Notes: generated from the sequence alone by a model not told the origin. A stretch of DNA of 64,000 bases from Natrialba swarupiae (GCF_008245225.1 NZ_VTAW01000003.1:1-64000), one strand, 5' to 3'; positions 53,554-62,264 are shown, counted from the stretch's first letter. Made by a program: numbers and translations.

Positions 53554-54212
53554 TCACCCCCTGCGGTTCGGATCGCGAAACCGCTCGCCGGTCGCGCCCG
53601 TCAGTGCCTGCACCAGGATGCGCCGCTCGCCGCGTCGAAGGATTCCGCTCGCCGTCGACTTGTCGATCCCGAGGTTCGTCGCGAGCTCCGCGAGCGTGCA
53701 GTTTCGCGGCACGTCGAAGTAGCCCTCGCGAAGCGCTGTCCCGAGGAGCTCGCGCTGTCTGTCGGTGAACAACGCTGCCAACGTCCCGGATTCGACGAGC
53801 GACTGGAGTTCGTAGGGGTACTCGGTCGCATCGAGAATCGCCTGGAATCGGTCGAACTCCGCACGCGTCCCGGTAAAATCAAGCTCGTACCGGCCGTTCT
53901 CGACGGCGATAGGGAACTCGAGGGGGAACGCCGACTCCTCGACGAACCCGTACAACATCGTATCGGTCGTCTCGTACTTCGCGAGCGATCCTCGGCCAAC
54001 TCGAGACGGCTGTACCGAACGATCGACGGATGGGCGGCGACGGTGTCCGCGACTTCGTGAGGATCGGCAGCGACGACTTCGCCCATTTTGACGGCCGTCT
54101 CGTCCGTCTGCGTTCCCGCGAGCAACCGAAACGTCGCGTCGGGAAACGACTGAGAGAGTTCGGCGACCCACGCGTCTTCGGATAGGCGAATACGCAACGA
54201 TGCGGTGATCAT
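53554..54212 (-). pseudogene. HTH-10 (bacterio-opsin activator type) regulator with a frameshift
   Basis: The first part, from ATG 54212 (MITASLRIRLSEDAWV), runs to YSRLELAEDR near base 53985. The second part, starting SLAKYETTDTMLYGF, continues in another frame to the stop at 53554. Together they make one ordinary protein of about 219 residues: an N-terminal sensing domain and the C-terminal HTH-10 (LFTDRQRELLGTALREGYFD then CTLAELATNLGIDKSTASGIL). The 659-base span is one base short of a whole number of codons. Both halves are well preserved, so the lesion is recent or a sequencing error. Confidence 0.8.
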
Positions 54213-54402
54213 CCGATCGTCCTCGAGGACGGGAGGAACCCACCAACGTTTTTCGCCCCCTCGTAGTGTTCCGTCTGCTCGAGCGTCTCTCTCGGCCGAC
54301 CCCAACGTGTTGGGGAAGGCTATTCGGTGGAGTTCGCCCAGATCGAAGTATGGACACTGAGACGACGGGAAGACAACCGATAGGAGAGACGGTGATGACA
54401 GC

Positions 54403-55077
54403 GTGATCGACTCGAGCGCAGACTGGTGGCTCGCTGACCCGACCCTCTGGATTCACGTCCTCGCGGGCGTCCTCGCGTTGGCCGCGGGACTCGCTGCGAT
54501 CGTCACGAAAAAAGGGGGCCGTCGCCACAACGTCGCCGGCAAGGCGTACGCGCTGTCGATGGCGGTCGTGGTCGTCACGGCGGTTCCGCTGGCGGTCTGG
54601 ACGGCGAACTGGTTCCTGCTCGCGATCGCCGTCTTCAGCGGCTATCTCGTCTTCGGGGGCTACCGCGTGATCGCCCGCCGACGCGCCGGGTTGAGCGCAC
54701 CGACGCCGGTCGACTACTCGGGACACGGCTCGATGCTGGCTGTCGGCGGCCTGATGGTCGTCTTCGGCGGGTGGCAGACGGTCACCGGTCCCCCGGGACT
54801 GGCACCGGCGCTGGCCGTCTTCGGCGGGATCGGTGCCGGGTTCGCCGTATTCACTCTGCTCGAGTTTCGATCGCCACCCGGCGAACGCACGCCGTGGATT
54901 AACTGGCATATCGGCTTCATGGGCGGTGCCTACATCGCGACCGTGACCGCCACGGTCACGGTCAATTTGACGATGATTCCGCCGCTGGTCCGGTGGCTGG
55001 GCCCGACCGCGGTCGGCGTGCCGCTCATCGTCTACGCGACCCGAACGTACGGGCCGCGGTTCGCACCCACGACGTGA
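54403..55077 (+). CDS. DUF2306-like membrane protein
   Basis: The protein has 224 residues with a GTG start and seven or so membrane helices. The N-terminal block TLWIHVLAGVLALAAG followed by TKKGGRRHNVAGKAYAL, with a conserved His in each, is typical of the DUF2306/cytochrome b561-like membrane family, and INWHIGFMGGAYIAT adds another His. Heme binding is possible but not shown. The frameshifted HTH-10 gene starts 190 bases to the left, divergently. Confidence 0.8.
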   Translation: MIDSSADWWLADPTLWIHVLAGVLALAAGLAAIVTKKGGRRHNVAGKAYALSMAVVVVTAVPLAVWTANWFLLAIAVFSGYLVFGGYRVIARRRAGLSAPTPVDYSGHGSMLAVGGLMVVFGGWQTVTGPPGLAPALAVFGGIGAGFAVFTLLEFRSPPGERTPWINWHIGFMGGAYIATVTATVTVNLTMIPPLVRWLGPTAVGVPLIVYATRTYGPRFAPTT

Positions 55078-55176
55078 CTCAGGCCCCGAGCGCTCGAGAT
55101 CGAGACGTCGGGGCCGGAACGCAAGCGTCCTGCCAGGACGAGAGTCGTCGGCCCACCACCGACCAGCCGACCCTGG

Positions 55177-55929
55177 TCAGTCCTCGAGTGCGTCCTGTGC
55201 CTCCGCGAGCGTAAACTGGGCCTCGTAGAGTGCGCTTCCGACGACGGCGGCCGCCGCACCGGCGTCGGCAAGCGCCCGGACGTCATCGAGGGTCGCGACG
55301 CCGCCGCTCGCGATCACCGGGATCTCGGTCGCCTCTACGAGTTCTCGGACCGGCTCGGTCGCGACCCCCTCGAGTTTTCCCTCGACGTCGACGTTCGTAA
55401 AGAGGATCGCGCCTGCGCCCAGTTCCTCGTATCGGTTCGCGGCGTCAGCGGGCGAGATTCCCGCCCCTTCGGTCCATCCCTCGACGACGACCTCGCCGTC
55501 TTTCGCGTCGAGACTGACGACGACACTACCGGGGTACTCCTCGCTGATCTCCGCGACGATTTCGGGTTCTTCGACCGCCGCCGTCCCGAGGATGACGCGA
55601 TCGACGCCGCGCTCGAGCAGATCGACGGCGTCCGAGACGGTCCGGATACCGCCGCCGAGCTGGGTCGGAACGTCGACTTCCTCGACGACGGAATCGATCG
55701 CTTCGGCGTTTTCCCGTTCGCCCTCGAACGCGCCGTCTAAGTCGACGAGGTGGAGTGACGACGCGCCGGCGTCGATCCATCGCCGGGCGGCCTCGACGGG
55801 TTCGCCGTAGCTCTTCTCGGTTCCGCGCTCGCCCTGGACGAGCTGGACGACCTCGCCGTCCTGTACGTCGACCGCCGGAATCACGTCGAATCCGCCTTCG
55901 CCGATGGAGTTCTCGCTCGAGTCGTTCAT
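55177..55929 (-). CDS. hisA: Phosphoribosylformimino-5-aminoimidazole carboxamide ribotide isomerase
   Basis: HisA (250 residues from ATG 55929) is a TIM barrel that isomerises ProFAR in histidine synthesis. Catalytic aspartates are in FDVIPAVDVQDGEVVQL and in ILFTNVDVEGKLEG. The phosphate-binding half-barrel motifs QLGGGIRTVSDAV and VIASGGVATLDDV are conserved, and SSLHLVDLDGAFEG is typical. It is single, not in a his operon, as often in haloarchaea. Confidence 0.97.
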   Translation of the reverse strand: MNDSSENSIGEGGFDVIPAVDVQDGEVVQLVQGERGTEKSYGEPVEAARRWIDAGASSLHLVDLDGAFEGERENAEAIDSVVEEVDVPTQLGGGIRTVSDAVDLLERGVDRVILGTAAVEEPEIVAEISEEYPGSVVVSLDAKDGEVVVEGWTEGAGISPADAANRYEELGAGAILFTNVDVEGKLEGVATEPVRELVEATEIPVIASGGVATLDDVRALADAGAAAAVVGSALYEAQFTLAEAQDALED

Positions 55930-56137
55930 ACGCGTGTGAGTGCGTCCAACGGGAGTAAAGGCGACGGTTTCGTGACCTCTTGTGAACGCGGCGCTCGAGT
56001 GGTGGGAGAACCGCGGTCGCTGGGAGGACAGTCTGGTCACGGGAGCATGAACGAGGCGGTTAGGATGTGGATAACCGACAGAGACGGTGCAGGTAACTCC
56101 AGTACTTACTTTATCCGAACAGTCGTACTAGTTGTCG
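55930..56137. promoter_or_regulatory. Divergent region between hisA and a PiT-type transporter gene
   Basis: I see no gene here. TACTTTATCC at about 56107-56114 lies some 24-31 bases before the transporter ATG at 56138 and is a good TATA element, giving a leaderless mRNA. Confidence 0.45.
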
Positions 56138-57319
56138 ATGGTCGAAACGCTTCTACTGGTTGGTATCGTCGCCTCGGTCTTCGTCGGATTCAACATCGGC
56201 GGATCGTCGACGGGGATTACGTGGGGGCCATCGGTCGGTGCCGGCATCGTAAAGAAGACGACTGCGGCGGCGATCATGACGGTCTTCGTCTTTCTCGGCG
56301 GCATTACCGTCGGTCAAAACGTGATGGAGACCCTCAGTGAGGGCATTATTACGACCGACCTCACGCTCTCTGCAGGTGTCGCCGTCCTCTTTTTCATCGG
56401 CCTGGGAATCCTCGTCGCCAACATTTTCGGCGTTCCCGTCCCGACATCGATGACGACCGTCGGAGCAATCGCCGGACTGGGGCTGGCAACCGGTACGCTC
56501 AACTACGCGACGATCGCGGAGATCATCTCCTGGTGGGTCGTCACGCCGATCATCGGGTTCTGGATCGGCGGCATCATCGGCCGATACATCTATCCGGAAG
56601 TCAACCGGCGAGTAACGATCGAGAAAACCGACGGGCCGTTGCTGACCCTCGATCGACAGGGAGCGGTTCCGAAGCCGGCGCTTGGGCCAAATACGACCTG
56701 GACGGAGATCGAGATTACGGTAGTCGTCCTCGCTATCGGCTGTTACATGGCGTTCAGCGCTGGAGCGAGTAACGTTCCGAACGCCGCTGCGCCACTTGTC
56801 GGTGAAGCCGGACTGGACGTGAACACCGCAGTCATCATCGCCACGGTCGCGATCGGTCTGGGCGGGTTCACCATCGCCCGCCGGACGATGGATTCGGTCG
56901 GCGGCGAACTGAGCGACATCCCGCTGCTCGCGGCGCTTTTCGTCATGGTAACCGCCTCCACGATCACGACGATCCTCTCCTGGATCGGCATCCCGATCAG
57001 CCTCGTGATGGCGACCGTGATGACGATCGTCGGCATCGGCTGGGGGCGGGCGACCCGCCCGATCACGTTCCGTGAGGCCGTCACCCGTGACCCAGAGATG
57101 GAGGATCGCGAGATCGAACTGGGCGCGATCGTCGCCGAGGAGGAGGAGGACGAACCGGCACCCCCGATCGGTGAAGAAGAAGCCGACGAAGTGCTTCACG
57201 GGAGCGATCTATTCAACCCCCGAGCGGTGATCAAGTACGTTTCGATGTGGATTATCGGCCCGTCGATGTCCACCACTCTCGCCTACGGGTTCTTCACACT
57301 CGTTCCGGGCGTCGCCTGA
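56138..57319 (+). CDS. PiT-family inorganic phosphate transporter (first copy)
   Basis: The protein has 393 residues and about ten membrane helices in two inverted halves. The duplicated family signature is recognisable: FVGFNIGGSSTGITWGPSVGA near the N-terminus and FSAGASNVPNAAAPLVG in the second half. Canonical PiT proteins have an Asp in this motif (as in GANDVANA); neither copy here does. A cytoplasmic acidic loop (EEEEDEPAPP) precedes the last helix. Sodium- or proton-coupled phosphate uptake is the family role; substrate here is inferred. The universal stress gene follows 41 bases later. Confidence 0.9.
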   Translation: MVETLLLVGIVASVFVGFNIGGSSTGITWGPSVGAGIVKKTTAAAIMTVFVFLGGITVGQNVMETLSEGIITTDLTLSAGVAVLFFIGLGILVANIFGVPVPTSMTTVGAIAGLGLATGTLNYATIAEIISWWVVTPIIGFWIGGIIGRYIYPEVNRRVTIEKTDGPLLTLDRQGAVPKPALGPNTTWTEIEITVVVLAIGCYMAFSAGASNVPNAAAPLVGEAGLDVNTAVIIATVAIGLGGFTIARRTMDSVGGELSDIPLLAALFVMVTASTITTILSWIGIPISLVMATVMTIVGIGWGRATRPITFREAVTRDPEMEDREIELGAIVAEEEEDEPAPPIGEEEADEVLHGSDLFNPRAVIKYVSMWIIGPSMSTTLAYGFFTLVPGVA

Positions 57320-57360
57320 CGGTAGGGGTACTTACGTTTCCGGCTATCCTATCACGACCC

Positions 57361-57789
57361 ATGCTTTCGAAAGTTCTCGTCCCGATGGACGACTCCGAGC
57401 CTGCCGGTCACGCCCTCGAGTACGCACTCGAGAACCACCCCGATGCCGACGTCACCGTCCTCCACGTCGTCGGCGTCCCATCGATGATGATGGGCGTTGC
57501 CGTAGGGCTCACGCTCGAAGAGGACATTAGCGAGGCCGCTGCCGAACGCGCCGAACCCGTCTTCGAACGTGCACTCGAGATCGCCGACGACCGGGACCGC
57601 GAGATCGAAACGATCGTCGGTATCGGTCATCCCGCTCGGAACGTCGTCGACCGTGCGGACGACTACGACACGGTTGTAATCGGTGCTCACGGGTCTGACC
57701 GGGGTCGATCGACGCGTCGATTTCTCGTCGGAAACGTCGCCGAGACGGTATCGAAACGGGCCCCGATTCCGGTGACGATCGTCCGCTAA
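57361..57789 (+). CDS. Universal stress protein (UspA family)
   Basis: The protein has 142 residues with the Usp fold: KVLVPMDDSEPAGHALEYAL at the start, VTVLHVVG, and the ATP-binding signature GAHGSDRGRSTRRFLVGNVAETVSKRAPIPVTIV (abridged: GAHGSDRGRSTRRFLVGN, close to G2XG9G(S/T)). It probably binds ATP. It follows the PiT gene closely and may modulate that transporter, an arrangement frequent in archaea. Confidence 0.93.
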   Translation: MLSKVLVPMDDSEPAGHALEYALENHPDADVTVLHVVGVPSMMMGVAVGLTLEEDISEAAAERAEPVFERALEIADDRDREIETIVGIGHPARNVVDRADDYDTVVIGAHGSDRGRSTRRFLVGNVAETVSKRAPIPVTIVR

Positions 57790-57810
57790 CGCGTCGTTCC
57801 CGACCGGGCG

Positions 57811-58506
57811 TTACGTTTCTGACTCCCCCTCGACCATTTCCTCGACTTCGTCCTCTCGAGGACGGCGGTCGACGCGCTCGTCGACGGCATCGACCTTCGC
57901 TTGGACTTCGTCGACCTGCTTTTTGACCGTTTCACCGACCGTCTCCTCGACCGTTTCACTGACTGTCTCCTCGACCGTTTCACTGACCGTCTCCTCGACC
58001 GTTTCACCGACTGTCTCTTCGACCGTTTCACTGACCGTCTCCTCGACCGTTTCACCGACCGTCTCTTCGACCGTTTCACCGACCGTCTCCTCGACCGTTT
58101 CACTGACCGTCTCCTCGACCGTTTCACCGACCGTCTCCTCGACCTGCGACTGAACGTCGCTGACCTGTTTCTCGACTGTCTCGCTGACCGTCTCCTCGAC
58201 CTGTGACTGAACGTCGCTGACTTGCTTCTCGACCGTTTCACCGACCGTCTCCTCGACTTGCGACTGAACGTCGCTGACTCGCTTTTCGACGGTCTCACCG
58301 ACCGTCTCCTCGACTGTCTGTGTCATCCAGTCCGGATCGAACCGTGCCATCTTCCAGACGACGTGGACGACGTACGACGCGAACACACCGACACCGAACG
58401 CGACACCGACGTTCGTATCGAGCGTCACGATCAGGGCGATCGAGAGGACGATCAATGCTCCATAAGCGAGGTCGACGGCCGCGTCGACGCGAACCGGATT
58501 TAACAT
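57811..58506 (-). CDS. Membrane-anchored coiled-coil repeat protein
   Basis: The protein has 231 residues. Two membrane helices (about 10-28 and 32-50) are followed by WKMARFDPDWMTQ and a long regular repeat region. The first part alternates VEETVGETVEK(Q/R)VSDVQSQ, the second repeats the octads VEETVGET and VEETVSET about ten times, and a short acidic tail ends in EGESET. The pattern gives an almost pure Val/Thr/Glu heptad-like rod of over 100 residues facing the cytoplasm or outside. Function unknown. The DNA repeats may allow length variation. Confidence 0.85.
   Translation of the reverse strand: MLNPVRVDAAVDLAYGALIVLSIALIVTLDTNVGVAFGVGVFASYVVHVVWKMARFDPDWMTQTVEETVGETVEKRVSDVQSQVEETVGETVEKQVSDVQSQVEETVSETVEKQVSDVQSQVEETVGETVEETVSETVEETVGETVEETVGETVEETVSETVEETVGETVEETVSETVEETVSETVEETVGETVKKQVDEVQAKVDAVDERVDRRPREDEVEEMVEGESET
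57925..58315 (-). repeat. 24-bp and 69-bp in-frame tandem repeats in the coiled-coil gene
   Basis: Right-hand part: three units of about 23 codons (VEETVxETVEKxVSDVQSQ). Left-hand part: about ten alternating 24-bp octads coding VEETVGET or VEETVSET. Differences are mainly GGT/AGT codon swaps and third positions. All units are multiples of three. Confidence 0.93.
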
Positions 58507-58945
58507 CGTTGTTCGTTACTTATTCGGCTCGAGATGTATCCTCGACGCCGACCGATACGACCATTTCGAACCTGGCGATGGACCGGTTCGATCCGTTCTC
58601 CATCCGTTCGTAACCTGCGTTCCCGATTGGAGTACATGCTACTGGTCCGTACGGGAGTCCAGTTGAAATCGTTTGGTATGACACTCGAGACATAGCGGGA
58701 GGAAAGCAACGGGCCCACGCGCAATTCAGCTACCGGTCTGGTGAATTGCCTCGGGGTCAAATGAGTCGAGAGACTTCGTCTCTCGTCATCAAGCGAGACC
58801 GGTGATCTCGCGGACATCGCGGGGCTTCGCTCCGCTCAGTCACGGAAATCTCCGATTTCCGGACGACTCCCGAGGAACTCGTCTTTGCTCGTCTGTAGAC
58901 GTCACGACTGGCCCGGACGCACACCGGCACTCTCCGGCGGTCCGT
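58507..58945. other. Intergenic region with inverted repeats, no supported gene
   Basis: No coding frame of haloarchaeal character is present. The stretch holds short hairpins, for example GAGAGACTTCGTCTCTC (about 58770-58786) and GGAAATCTCCGATTTCC (58845-58861). It may be the eroded end of an insertion sequence, but I find no transposase remnant to prove it. Confidence 0.4.
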
Positions 58946-59031
58946 TCATACGGTCTGCTGTCCGTCAGTACCGCCGCACCCTGGGCCCGTTCTCCGGGTG
59001 CGGCGATACACAGTTACAGCAATCCGTATCA
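58946..59031. mobile_element. Palindromic MITE-like element, copy F (80-bp core, TCA flanks)
   Basis: The core 58949-59028 lies between TCA 58946-58948 and TCA 59029-59031. Its ends TACGGTCTGCTGT and ACAGCAATCCGTA are near-perfect complements. The stem CGCCGCACCC/GGGTGCGGCG is perfect, and the loop matches copy E. It lies upstream of the second PiT gene. Confidence 0.85.
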
Positions 59032-59087
59032 GTTCCGGCGGGACCGGTGTCTGGGTCGCGGCCCGACCGGTACAGTAGTCCAAATCA
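59029..59087. mobile_element. Possible eroded tandem element after copy F
   Basis: Starting on the right-hand TCA of copy F, 59 bases end in ACAGTAGTCCAAA then TCA, which matches the family's right end plus flank at about 12 of 16 positions. An ACCGGT pair frames the middle. The left end is not recognisable, so this is tentative. Confidence 0.4.
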
Positions 59088-59134
59088 CGCACGGATAGGC
59101 GCGTTTTTACCGTTGGATCGCGTGGTTATCGGCT

Positions 59135-60379
59135 GTGACAGAAGTACTGCTTATCGTGGGATTGCTCGTTGCGGTCTTCGTCGGTTACAATATCGGTGGT
59201 GCGACCACAGGGCCAGCGTTCGGACCTGCCGTCGGCGCAAACGTCATCACGAAACTGATGGCGGCGGCGTTGATGTCCGTCTTTTTTTTCGTCGGTGCGA
59301 TCACGATCGGACCGGCTGTCGTCGACACGCTCGGCCGAGACCTCGTCAACGATACCGCGATCTTTACCCTGCGATCGAACGTCGCCGTCCTCTTTTTCAT
59401 CGGCGGCGCGTTGTTTCTCGGCAACTACGCTGGCGTCCCCGCCTCGACGTCGATGACAGCAGTCGGCGCGATCGCCGCACTGGGGCTTGCGACCGGCGAA
59501 CTCGACTTCGGAGTGCTCGGACAGATCGTGATCTGGTGGGTCGTCGCGCCGATCATCGGCTTCTGGGTCGCTGGCGTCGTCGGCCGGTACTTCTATCCAC
59601 AGATCAACGAGTGGATCGCGATCGAAGCCAGTCGTGACGGCCACGAGATGATTACCGTGGATCGCTCGGGCGTCGTACCCAGACTGCAATTCGGCGACGG
59701 AGCCGATCGACGCGAGATCACCGGCGCGTTCATCGTCGTCGCCATCGGCTGTCTGATGGGCTTTTCCTCGGGGACGAGCAATATCGCGAACGCGATCGCA
59801 CCGATCTACGGTGCCGACGTCGACATGGTCGGCCTCCTAGGACTGGGCAACGTCATTTCGGTCGACGCCGTCGCCGGCGTCTCCATCGATATGATCCTCC
59901 TCGTCGTGATCGGCTCGGCCGCCGTCGCGATCGGCTGTTTCACGATCGCCCGGCGGACCCTCGATACCCTCGGCAACGACATCACCAATCTGCCGCTGAC
60001 GGCGGCGATTGTCGTCGCTGTCGTCAGTTCGGGCATCGTCATCAGCCTCTCGACCATCGGCATTCCCGCCAGCTTCGTCGTCATTGCCACGATGAGCATC
60101 ATCGGACTCGGCTGGGGCCGGGCGACGCGGACGACGACGATCTCCGACGCCGCTCGAGGCGAAGAAACTCCCGTTTCGGTCGGTGCACTGACCGCCGAGG
60201 AAGAGGGCGAAATCCCCCCCGAGATCGGCGAGGAAGACCCCGAGGATATCCCGAGCGCCTCGGACCTGTTCGATCCGTCGACGACCGCCCGTGTCATCCT
60301 CATGCAAAACGTCGTCCCGATCATCTCGACCGTCGGGGCGTTTCTTACGTTCCGGTTCGTTCCGATCTTCGGATTCTAA
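59135..60379 (+). CDS. PiT-family inorganic phosphate transporter (second copy)
   Basis: The protein has 414 residues with a GTG start. It is clearly paralogous to the first copy: FVGYNIGGATTGPAFGPAVGA in half one and FSSGTSNIANAIAPIYG in half two, with RREITGAFIVVAIGC-type linker and the same acidic cytoplasmic loop (EEEGEIPPEIGEEDPED). The Asp of the canonical PiT motif is again absent in both halves. About ten membrane helices. Having two such genes 2 kb apart suggests different affinities or substrates. Repeat copy F lies 100 bases upstream. Confidence 0.9.
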   Translation: MTEVLLIVGLLVAVFVGYNIGGATTGPAFGPAVGANVITKLMAAALMSVFFFVGAITIGPAVVDTLGRDLVNDTAIFTLRSNVAVLFFIGGALFLGNYAGVPASTSMTAVGAIAALGLATGELDFGVLGQIVIWWVVAPIIGFWVAGVVGRYFYPQINEWIAIEASRDGHEMITVDRSGVVPRLQFGDGADRREITGAFIVVAIGCLMGFSSGTSNIANAIAPIYGADVDMVGLLGLGNVISVDAVAGVSIDMILLVVIGSAAVAIGCFTIARRTLDTLGNDITNLPLTAAIVVAVVSSGIVISLSTIGIPASFVVIATMSIIGLGWGRATRTTTISDAARGEETPVSVGALTAEEEGEIPPEIGEEDPEDIPSASDLFDPSTTARVILMQNVVPIISTVGAFLTFRFVPIFGF

Positions 60380-60496
60380 TTCGGACGCGATCTCCTCTCC
60401 CTGACTCGAGACCGACGTCTCACTGCGGTCGTCGAGTTATCACTCACGGATGACGTCGACAGAAATGGTTGCAGTGGCCTGGTGGCCACAGTACGC

Positions 60497-60886
60497 TTAA
60501 ATGACGCGGTTCTGCAGGTAGTCGAGGTGTTTCGCGTTGTAAACGATCTTGACCTCGTCGGTCTCGGCCGACCCGATACAGGTCAGGACGACGTTTTTCT
60601 CGTCGACTTCCTCGTCGGAGAGGATCTGCTGCATGTCCATGTTGATCTCCCCATCGACGATGATGGCCGCACAGTTCGCACAGGCACCGGCACGGCACGA
60701 GAAGGGCCAGTCGTAGCCCTGCGCCTCGGCGGCCTCGAGGATGTACTCGCCTTCGTTAACCTCGAGCGTTCCGTAGTCCTCGTCGTCGAGACCCTGTTCA
60801 GCGGCCTCCTCGAAGATGTTGTCGTCGTAAATATCCCAGCCGTTGTCGTCCACTACTTCGTAGTTGAGGTATTCTACCGTGGGCAT
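60497..60886 (-). CDS. fdx: Plant-type 2Fe-2S ferredoxin (halobacterial)
   Basis: The protein has 129 residues from [14 protein letters not shown]; the frame continues upstream but this start matches the known halobacterial ferredoxin length. The cluster ligands are Cys64, Cys69 and Cys72 in CRAGACANC and Cys103 in LTCIGS. The N-terminal acidic insertion [23 protein letters not shown] (abridged: [19 protein letters not shown]) is the salt-adaptive hyperacidic domain of this family. It carries electrons for 2-oxoacid:ferredoxin oxidoreductases. Confidence 0.97.
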   Translation of the reverse strand: MPTVEYLNYEVVDDNGWDIYDDNIFEEAAEQGLDDEDYGTLEVNEGEYILEAAEAQGYDWPFSCRAGACANCAAIIVDGEINMDMQQILSDEEVDEKNVVLTCIGSAETDEVKIVYNAKHLDYLQNRVI

Positions 60887-61164
60887 CACCCGAGGATTCA
60901 CGTCCCGTACTGGTATAGCTTGCTGTTCAGTCTTCAATCGTTTTTGAGTATACTTTCTCATCAGTAGTAGTTATTTGGCGTATCGGTACTGGTCGACCAG
61001 TGCTACCGGGATATATTGGTGAACTAGTGGGGGTATTCGTACGAGAGCAGTAGTATTTCAAAATTATCCGCTAGCGTCTCAGTCACTGTGCAGCCGTTCG
61101 ATCGATCGCCGACGTTTCCGCGGGGAGACGGTCGATTCGTACGGGATATCCGCTCGAAGCGCGG
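60887..61164. other. Intergenic region between TFB and ferredoxin
   Basis: No gene is seen. On the minus strand an AT-rich segment (about 60960-60980, AAATAACTACTACTGATG) could be the ferredoxin promoter. The rest, nearer the TFB stop, shows nothing distinct. Confidence 0.35.
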
Positions 61165-62040
61165 TTAGCGCTCCTCGAGCTCCGCAGCGGTCGACCGAAT
61201 CGTCACTGGAGCAACGCCAGCGACGTCGGCGACGTCAGCCTGAGTGATCGATGACGGGTCGTTTTCACCCCCTGCAGCTTTGTAGAGACAGGCCGCTGCA
61301 ACGCCGCTCGGATTGCGTCCACCGATCGACCCCTCCTCGAGCAGCGTCCGAACGTGTTCACGGGCCCGCCGTTCGACACTCGTCTCGAGATCGAGTTTCG
61401 AGGCGTATCTCGGTAGATACTGGCTGGGATCGATCGGCCCTGTCGGGAGTCCTAACTCCCGATTCAATGCGTTGTATGCCGCCTTGAGTTCGTTCTCGTC
61501 TGCACGGGCAACGTCGACGATTTCGTCGATGGTTCGGGGGATCGAACACATTCGACAGGTCGCATAAATCGAGGCTGCGGAAAACCCCTCGAGTGATCGT
61601 CCCTGGAGTAGTCCCTCGGATTGGGCTGACTTGAACAGGGAACACGACTCCTCGCGAACGGTATCCGGAAGTGAGAGCAGTGCGTGAACACGTCTGATCT
61701 CGGCAAACCCGTAGATCTGGTTTCGTTCGACTTTCGAGGAGACCCGTGCGCGATTGTGTTCACGCCGGAGGCGGGCTATCTGTCGTCGTTTTCGCCCGGT
61801 CAGTCGGGAACTGTAGGAATCCGACCCCGAGGCGTATCCGATCTCCGTCGACAGTCCTCGATCGTGTCTCGATCTGGTCAGCGGTGCGCCGGTCCGTCGT
61901 CGGTCAGTGTCGTCGTCGTCGAACGATCGCCACTCGGGACCCCGATCGATTGCATCCTCTTCGGAGACGAGACCGCACTTCTCACAGACGGTTTCGGTGC
62001 CTCGTTTCCGCAATCGACCATCGCATTCCGGACAGGTCAT
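61165..62040 (-). CDS. tfb: Transcription initiation factor TFB
   Basis: The protein has 291 residues from MTCPECDGRL; an upstream ATG at 62058 would add six. The zinc ribbon has Cys3, Cys6, Cys19 and Cys22. The B-reader region (GPEWRSFDDDDTDRRRTGAPLTRSRHDRGLSTEIG, abridged: TGAPLTRSRHDRGLSTEIG) is intact. Two cyclin-like repeats follow, RVHALLSLPDTVREESCSLFK and EHVRTLLEEGSIGGRNPSGVAAACLY (abridged: GRNPSGVAAACLY). TFB binds TBP and the BRE and recruits RNAP. Haloarchaea have several; this one may serve a gene subset. Confidence 0.96.
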   Translation of the reverse strand: MTCPECDGRLRKRGTETVCEKCGLVSEEDAIDRGPEWRSFDDDDTDRRRTGAPLTRSRHDRGLSTEIGYASGSDSYSSRLTGRKRRQIARLRREHNRARVSSKVERNQIYGFAEIRRVHALLSLPDTVREESCSLFKSAQSEGLLQGRSLEGFSAASIYATCRMCSIPRTIDEIVDVARADENELKAAYNALNRELGLPTGPIDPSQYLPRYASKLDLETSVERRAREHVRTLLEEGSIGGRNPSGVAAACLYKAAGGENDPSSITQADVADVAGVAPVTIRSTAAELEER

Positions 62041-62264
62041 AAACGAATCGGTCTGCACGATTGGTAATTACCTTCGACTGTTACTGATTCTACTATTGTA
62101 TTTAAACAGTTGGCCTACAGAATTAACCTACCTGGTATGCTAACCGTTGGCTTAGCGACGCCATCCGATGTCCATTTCCGCTTCGACGGCGTCCGTCCCC
62201 GTATGACCGTAGATTCACCGGTAGTTTCCGCGCGAAACAGATCACGGAGTTTGGTGAGGGACGT

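Noticed and set aside
52037-53722. 561-residue Arg-rich frame within trkH
   Set aside because: It is an out-of-frame translation of trkH, which has all four pore loops in the accepted frame.
57925-58315. CRISPR or satellite DNA
   Set aside because: The units are in-frame codons for a Val/Glu/Thr coiled coil without unique spacers.
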